Source: an uncultured Acidobacteriaceae bacterium
Lineage (GTDB): Bacteria; Acidobacteriota; Terriglobia; Terriglobales; Acidobacteriaceae
Reading direction: 5' to 3'
NCBI GenBank assembly: GCA_903911925.1
Contig: CAIWFH010000151.1
Location: forward strand, 1 to 64,000
Length of the DNA: 64,000 bases
Every line of letters begins with the position of its first letter. Positions within the stretch are counted from its first letter, which is position 1. Below, one piece after another: positions 60,307 through 64,000 of the stretch. The notes beneath the pieces were generated by a model that saw only the letters and a program-made list of their open reading frames with translations, did no database searches and was not told the DNA's origin. A program made the translations under genes and the position numbers.

Positions 60307-61572
60307 TCAGCCGACCGACCGAAGGGCCGTTTCTGCCCACACGACCGCTTCGGCGTAGCGAACGGCGAGATGTCCCTGGTTCAGTCCGTAAGACTGGACG
60401 AGGGCATCGCAGGTTGCCCAGTCGGCATGCTCGTGGCTTTCAAGCCAGGCAAGCAGGCAGCGCTCACGGTTCGCCCGGCCATTCAGGGCCTCGCGAATTT
60501 CATCGCGCAGCGGCAACGCCGGGGTCAGTTCTTCCATGGGCAGTTGCAGCATGGCCGGCAGCAGGCTGAGCATTCCCAAGAGGTATTGTTCGGTGGGGTC
60601 GAGTTCGCACTCAGGGGCTGCCAACTCGCAAAATCGCCCGCGCATGAAGGCCATGCGCAAGACCTCGGCCGGCTGATTGGCGCCCAGTTCGCTGGTGATG
60701 GCCAGGGTGGCGATGCGGCGGAATGTCTCCTCGCCCACGGCCAGCAGAGCAGACTGGATGGAGCGCACCTCTTGCCGGATGGCGCACATGGGCGAATTGA
60801 CCAGGCGCAGCAGGCGGTAGGTTAGCGAGGCATCACGCTTCACCAGCCGGGTCAGTTTGCGCAGGTCGATTGAGTCGCCGCGGAGCAGTTGCAGAATCTC
60901 AATGTGCGACAGCCGGTTGGCCGGCACTTTCCCGTTCTGCATCAACACAGGACGGCAGAAGTAATAGCCCTGGAAGAAGTTGAAGCCTTCGGCGCAGGCT
61001 TGCTTGTACTCTTCCTGCGTCTCCACCTTTTCGGCCACCAGCGCGACGGTTACGCCATTGAGACGCTCGATCAGGGCCTTTCGCTCTTGCGCGGCGCAGA
61101 GGGCAAAATCCACCTTGATGTAGTCTGCAATTTCTACCAGCGGAGCAAACGCCGGCTTCCAGACAAAATCGTCTAGCGCCAGGCGGAACCCGGACGACTT
61201 GAGTTTGCGGCATGCGGCAATCAGGCGCGGCGTGGGTTCAAGGTTTTCAAGAATTTCGAGAACGGTCATGCCGGGGGGCAGGACGTGGACCAGGTTCTCG
61301 GTCAGCGACTCGCTGGTACAGTTCACAAACGCAGGCAACCCTCCGGTCAGCTTCTCAAGGCCGTAGATCACCGTGTTGTCGAGCATGGTGCGGGTGGCCA
61401 GGTCGCCATCGCCGCGGAAGACCGCTTCGGGGCCGCTGCGGAAGAGCAGCTCGTAGCCGTGCACCCGGCCGCGCATGTCCATGATGGGCTGGCGCGCAAC
61501 ATAGCGCAATCCGCCCGGCGCAGCTTCGGCGGCTGTTTCGAAAGTCGGGACCTCAAGAGCCGCGGTAGCCAT
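60307..61572 (-). CDS. HDOD/EAL-domain signalling protein (YuxH-like)
   Basis: ATG at 61572 gives 421 residues beginning MATAALEVPTFET. The N-terminal EAL-like domain (about 20-210) has YVARQPIMDMRGRVHGYELLF, in which the canonical EAL is ELL, then VLEILENLEPTP and LALDDFVWK. The HDOD domain (about 215-400) has LRKLTRLVKRDASLTYRLLRL and GEETFRRIATLAI. ELL in place of EAL suggests a degenerate phosphodiesterase that may only bind c-di-GMP or signal by protein contact. HDOD proteins regulate motility, stress and two-component outputs. The longer frame upstream to 61761 is rejected. fabG ends 88 bases upstream. Confidence 0.88.
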   Translation of the reverse strand: MATAALEVPTFETAAEAAPGGLRYVARQPIMDMRGRVHGYELLFRSGPEAVFRGDGDLATRTMLDNTVIYGLEKLTGGLPAFVNCTSESLTENLVHVLPPGMTVLEILENLEPTPRLIAACRKLKSSGFRLALDDFVWKPAFAPLVEIADYIKVDFALCAAQERKALIERLNGVTVALVAEKVETQEEYKQACAEGFNFFQGYYFCRPVLMQNGKVPANRLSHIEILQLLRGDSIDLRKLTRLVKRDASLTYRLLRLVNSPMCAIRQEVRSIQSALLAVGEETFRRIATLAITSELGANQPAEVLRMAFMRGRFCELAAPECELDPTEQYLLGMLSLLPAMLQLPMEELTPALPLRDEIREALNGRANRERCLLAWLESHEHADWATCDALVQSYGLNQGHLAVRYAEAVVWAETALRSVG

Positions 61573-61660
61573 GGCCTGCCTTCCCGATGGGATTATCGGC
61601 TGGCATGGACCACAACTTGAGAGAACATCCCCTGCCGCCCTGGACTGGGGGCGCGGCGCT

Positions 61661-62407
61661 TCAGCCCATGAACATGCCGCCGTTGACGTCAAGGACATGG
61701 CCGGTAATGTAGGCAGCCGCGTCAGAGGCAAGAAACGCCACCGACTGCGCGATTTCGGCATCGGTGCCTGCCCGGCCCAGCGGAATGGTCGCCATCATCG
61801 CCGTGCGCAGCTTTTCGTCCAGCACTGCCGTCATGGGGGTTTCAATGTAGCCTGGGGCCACCGCATTGACGGTGATTCCGCGCGAGGCCACTTCGCGTGC
61901 CAGGGAGCGCGTCATGCCGATCAGGCCGGCCTTGCTGGCCGCATAGTTCACCTGGCCGCCCTGTCCGGTGCGGCCCACCACGCTTGAGATGTTGATAATC
62001 CGTCCCCAGCGGTTCTTCAGCATGGGACGGAGCACGGCCTGGGTCAGCAGGAACGCGCCGGTAAGATTGGTGGCCAGCACATCGTCCCAGTCGGCGCGCT
62101 TCATGGCCATCATTAGTCCGTCGCGGGTGATGCCGGCGTTGTTCACCAGAATCTCCACCTTGCCGAAGCGCTCAAGGACGGCCTTGGCGCCGGCCTTGAT
62201 GGATTCCTCGCTGGCCACGTCGAGCGCAAACGCCGCGGCCTGCCCGCCTGTGGCCTCAATCTCCGCGGCGACCTCGGCCAGCTTGGCCTCGTTTCTGGCC
62301 GCCAAAGCCACCGTGGCTCCGGCGCGCGCCAGTTCAAGCGCGCAAGCGCGGCCAATCCCCTGCGATGCTCCGGTTACCAGCGCAATCCTTCCCTGCAAAC
62401 TCGCCAT
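61661..62407 (-). CDS. fabG: 3-oxoacyl-[ACP] reductase FabG
   Basis: FabG is the NADPH-dependent ketoreductase of fatty-acid synthesis. The cofactor motif is TGASQGIG near 13-20, the second NNAG lies near 89-92, the catalytic serine is in INISSVVG near 140-147 and the YAASK motif (Tyr155, Lys159) is intact. The C-terminal GHVLDVNGGMFMG is typical. Length (248) is standard. No other fab gene flanks it here, so its use in fatty-acid synthesis rather than in another SDR role (e.g. polyketide, PHA) is the likely but not proven reading. The EAL-HDOD gene follows 88 bases downstream. Confidence 0.93.
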   Translation of the reverse strand: MASLQGRIALVTGASQGIGRACALELARAGATVALAARNEAKLAEVAAEIEATGGQAAAFALDVASEESIKAGAKAVLERFGKVEILVNNAGITRDGLMMAMKRADWDDVLATNLTGAFLLTQAVLRPMLKNRWGRIINISSVVGRTGQGGQVNYAASKAGLIGMTRSLAREVASRGITVNAVAPGYIETPMTAVLDEKLRTAMMATIPLGRAGTDAEIAQSVAFLASDAAAYITGHVLDVNGGMFMG

Positions 62408-62613
62408 ATCTGTCTCGTCAACCTGCGTGCGCTTGAAGCTTGCGCCCTTTCGTCCCTCATTCTATAAGGCCGGGCGCGCGTGCTGGGCGCGGCCACGATA
62501 GCTGCTAAGTTCTTTGTTTTGATGGGTAAAAACGGGTTTTTTCGACATAATCCTTTTATTTTCTTGTGGTTGCGGCAAAAGTGGGGGAGGGGGTGGGGTA
62601 TTTTGGGTGGTAC

Positions 62614-62652
62614 GAACCGGGGACATACCTGACAGATTGAACCGGGGACATA
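62614..62652. repeat. direct repeat GAACCGGGGACATA, 25-base spacing
   Basis: GAACCGGGGACATA occurs at 62614-62627 and 62639-62652. Sequences of this type recur beside transposases in other genomes, so it may be an insertion-sequence remnant; no transposase is present here. Confidence 0.6.
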
Positions 62653-62692
62653 GGGACTAGGGACAAGAGCGAGGCGGCTGGTTGGGGTTCGT

Positions 62693-62740
62693 GGTATCCC
62701 ACCCATTTCACGATGAGGCCGTGAAATGGATGGGGCACCC
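62693..62740. repeat. 48-bp GGTATCCC...GGGGCACCC hairpin element
   Basis: GGTATCCCACCCATTTCACG and its partner CGTGAAATGG...GGGGCACCC form a stem with CCATTTCACG pairing perfectly with CGTGAAATGG around a seven-base loop (ATGAGGC). Its second copy is at 63007-63054, and shorter copies at 15545 and 15612 use different stem bases that still pair. Confidence 0.8.
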
Positions 62741-62846
62741 GGCAGTGGAGAGTTGGATAGCCTGGAGCATGGCGACCTCTCCGGTTGCTGTCTTCTTATC
62801 ACCGCAATTTTGATTGTGCGCCGGAGAGGCATAATTATCTGCAGTG

Positions 62847-62899
62847 AAAATAGGGCATAAGCCTTGAAGAATGAATGATGTAAAAATTCGCCCTATTTT
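62847..62899. repeat. inverted repeat AAAATAGGGC / GCCCTATTTT
   Basis: AAAATAGGGC (62847-62856) and GCCCTATTTT (62890-62899) are inverted repeats around a 33-base loop, followed by a T-rich run on the plus strand. It lies between the two 48-bp elements. A terminator form is possible, but no gene precedes it on the plus strand. Confidence 0.45.
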
Positions 62900-63006
62900 T
62901 ATTTTTTCTGGGTGCGACAGCGCCCCATGCTGGACTGCAATCAAGTTAGGAAAAGTGGGGACTGAGGGACTGGAGACTAAAACTAGCCGGCTCGTCGGGG
63001 TTCTTG

Positions 63007-63054
63007 GTCTCCCACCCATTTCACGATGAGGCCGTGAAATGGATGGGGCACCCA
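63007..63054. repeat. 48-bp GGTCTCCC...GGGGCACCC hairpin element, second copy
   Basis: GGTCTCCCACCCATTTCACG and CGTGAAATGG...GGGGCACCC repeat the element at 62693, with the same loop ATGAGGC and one different base near the start (GGTCTC for GGTATC). The flanking sequences are also similar to those of the first copy. Confidence 0.8.
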
Positions 63055-63178
63055 GCTTGGGAGTTCGGTTTGCAGCAAGTGCCGCGTGAACTTGGGCTTG
63101 GAGGCGCTCCAAGTTCCTGCGGGAGTTGGCAATGGCTAACGGCAACAGGATTGGCTCGGTGCGGTTTGGAGAGATGCT

Positions 63179-63988
63179 TTATCCGAGTGGCGTGGCGGCT
63201 ACGGCTACGGGTCGGGGCGCAAGAGCGGGCTTGACCAGCTTCTCAGGCCAGATGTAGACGGCGAGGCGGCGGGAGTAGTGCAGGACGGGGTCCTGATTGG
63301 GCAGGTGGATGCCGATGGCTTCGGCGAGGTCGTTTTGCTCGATTTCCGCCTCAGCCTCTTCAAGGGGCCAGGGGATATAGTGCAAGTTTGAGCGGGTGGC
63401 CTGGCCGAGGCGATTGCGGGAGAACAGGCAGTGGCGCTCGGTAAAGAAGTACTCCAGCGTGCCGCTGCTGTGCTCGGCCGTTTTGTGGGTGGGCCCGAGA
63501 CCGCGGTAACGCGCTTTGAAGAGCACCGGCCGGGAAGAAAAGCGGCGGCGGCTGTAAAAGCTGAATTCGCGCTCGGACCTTTGCTCAAGCCGCATCTCAG
63601 CCCAGTGGTAGGGCAGGTGGAAGAGGCCGCGCGCCACGGCCACCGCCAGCAGGTGATTGGCGTCGAGCGAGAAGAAGTAGACGCCGGGGGTTCCGGTATC
63701 TTCGTCGCGAACGTAGGTGCGCAGGTTAAGGTCAGGGAAGCTGCGGGCGCCGGGGATGGCGGGTATGCCGTTGATCTTGATGCGGTCAAGCCAGAAAGGC
63801 ACCACGCCCAGCCAGGCCGAGCCCTGAAAGGTATCTGCCTGCAAGCCTTCGGGCAAAAGGGCGGAAATTTGCTGCGCCGGCACCGGCCAATGGGCAAACA
63901 ACAAATCGTTCCAGCGCTGGGTCATCAGCCATCGGCCCGAGGGCAACGGCCGGGGCCTGTGGGATGTCCGAAACAGATACTCCTGCAT
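63179..63988 (-). CDS. DUF2071 (YqjF-like) protein
   Basis: The 269-residue protein has the DUF2071 features: MTQRWNDLLFAHWPVPAQQI near the N-terminus, LPEGLQADTFQGSAWLGVVPF with the conserved W-L-G-V-P-F run, DLNLRTYVRDEDTGTPGVYFFSLDA and LPYHWAEM. It has no known enzymatic activity. Its ATG at 63988 sits only 12 bases from the right window edge, so the upstream context is not visible. Relatives occur beside electron-transfer or stress genes, but nothing here assigns a role. Confidence 0.85.
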   Translation of the reverse strand: MQEYLFRTSHRPRPLPSGRWLMTQRWNDLLFAHWPVPAQQISALLPEGLQADTFQGSAWLGVVPFWLDRIKINGIPAIPGARSFPDLNLRTYVRDEDTGTPGVYFFSLDANHLLAVAVARGLFHLPYHWAEMRLEQRSEREFSFYSRRRFSSRPVLFKARYRGLGPTHKTAEHSSGTLEYFFTERHCLFSRNRLGQATRSNLHYIPWPLEEAEAEIEQNDLAEAIGIHLPNQDPVLHYSRRLAVYIWPEKLVKPALAPRPVAVAATPLG

Positions 63989-64000
63989 TATGGGCCGCTC

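Larger units (their letters stand above)
62408..63178. other. repeat-rich intergenic region with two hairpin elements
   Basis: About 770 bases without a supported gene. Two copies of the GGTATCCC/GGTCTCCC...GGGGCACCC element (62693-62740 and 63007-63054) share similar flanks 314 bases apart, hinting at an old tandem duplication. A direct repeat GAACCGGGGACATA occurs at 62614 and 62639. An inverted repeat AAAATAGGGC/GCCCTATTTT lies at 62847-62899. Confidence 0.7.

Noticed and set aside
1..64000. Search for tRNA, rRNA, CRISPR and prophage
   Set aside because: No cloverleaf-like, rRNA-like, spacer-repeat or phage-structural sequence was seen by eye; a short tRNA could be missed without tools.

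Overview
The window reads as chromosomal DNA of an Acidobacterium, most likely class Terriglobia (Acidobacteriaceae/Terriglobales type). The basis is gene content: a 1038-residue Oar-like TonB receptor with an N-terminal carboxypeptidase-regulatory domain, an S53 peptidase with a pro-domain, a large CocE-type hydrolase, GH27 alpha-galactosidase, tandem PD40-propeller proteins and many secreted orphan proteins, all in high-GC DNA with short palindromic repeats between genes. No rRNA, tRNA, CRISPR array, prophage or intact insertion sequence was found.

Layout. 0-5 kb: thiL, gltX, an orphan protein, and an ECF sigma factor followed by a small membrane protein. 4.7-9.9 kb (minus): PHP-type hydrolase, GT4 glycosyltransferase, polytopic membrane protein, LOG-family protein and a small membrane protein. 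10-14 kb: secreted LolA-like protein, a broken DUF4180 gene, then hslV-hslU. 14-21 kb: LprI-like secreted protein, VOC protein, transaldolase, FAA-family hydrolase, fibronectin-type lipoprotein and a Crp/Fnr regulator. 21-25 kb: TIM-barrel isomerase, S53 peptidase and two very small genes. 25-31.6 kb (minus): [NiFe]-hydrogenase maturation genes hypA-hypB and hypC-hypD-hypE, separated by about 2.4 kb holding DUF1801, DUF4440, a HigA-like regulator and a membrane protein. 31.6-37.4 kb (plus): PLP aminotransferase, GlmS-like SIS protein, CDF metal exporter, S15/CocE hydrolase. 37.6-40.7 kb: TonB receptor. 41.5-45.5 kb: prfA-prmC, DinB-like, membrane and VOC proteins. 45.6-49.1 kb: GH27, TPR and DUF5666 proteins. 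49.3-55.2 kb: ABC ATPase, FtsX/MacB-type permease, LolA-like lipoprotein, beta-barrel protein, LytS-type kinase and LytTR regulator. 55.3-58.4 kb: two tandem paralogous PD40 proteins. 58.5-64 kb (minus): alpha/beta hydrolase, DUF2087, EAL-HDOD, fabG and DUF2071.

How they work together. hypA-E supply the nickel-insertion and Fe(CN)2CO assembly steps for a [NiFe] hydrogenase whose structural genes and hypF are not here. The 49-55 kb block looks like an envelope-export module (inner-membrane ABC pair, periplasmic LolA-like carrier, outer-membrane barrel) with its own sensor-regulator pair; this is the best candidate for an uncharacterised system.

The clearest non-coding signals are a 48-bp hairpin element (GGTATCCC ... 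GGGGCACCC) present four times with compensating stem changes, two MITE-like elements of 93 and 269 bp with matching terminal inverted repeats, a 150-bp array of palindromes at 29.2 kb, and a TAACA-N4-TGTTA dyad next to the Crp/Fnr gene. Start sites were moved from the longest reading frame wherever a Shine-Dalgarno match or family alignment favoured it.
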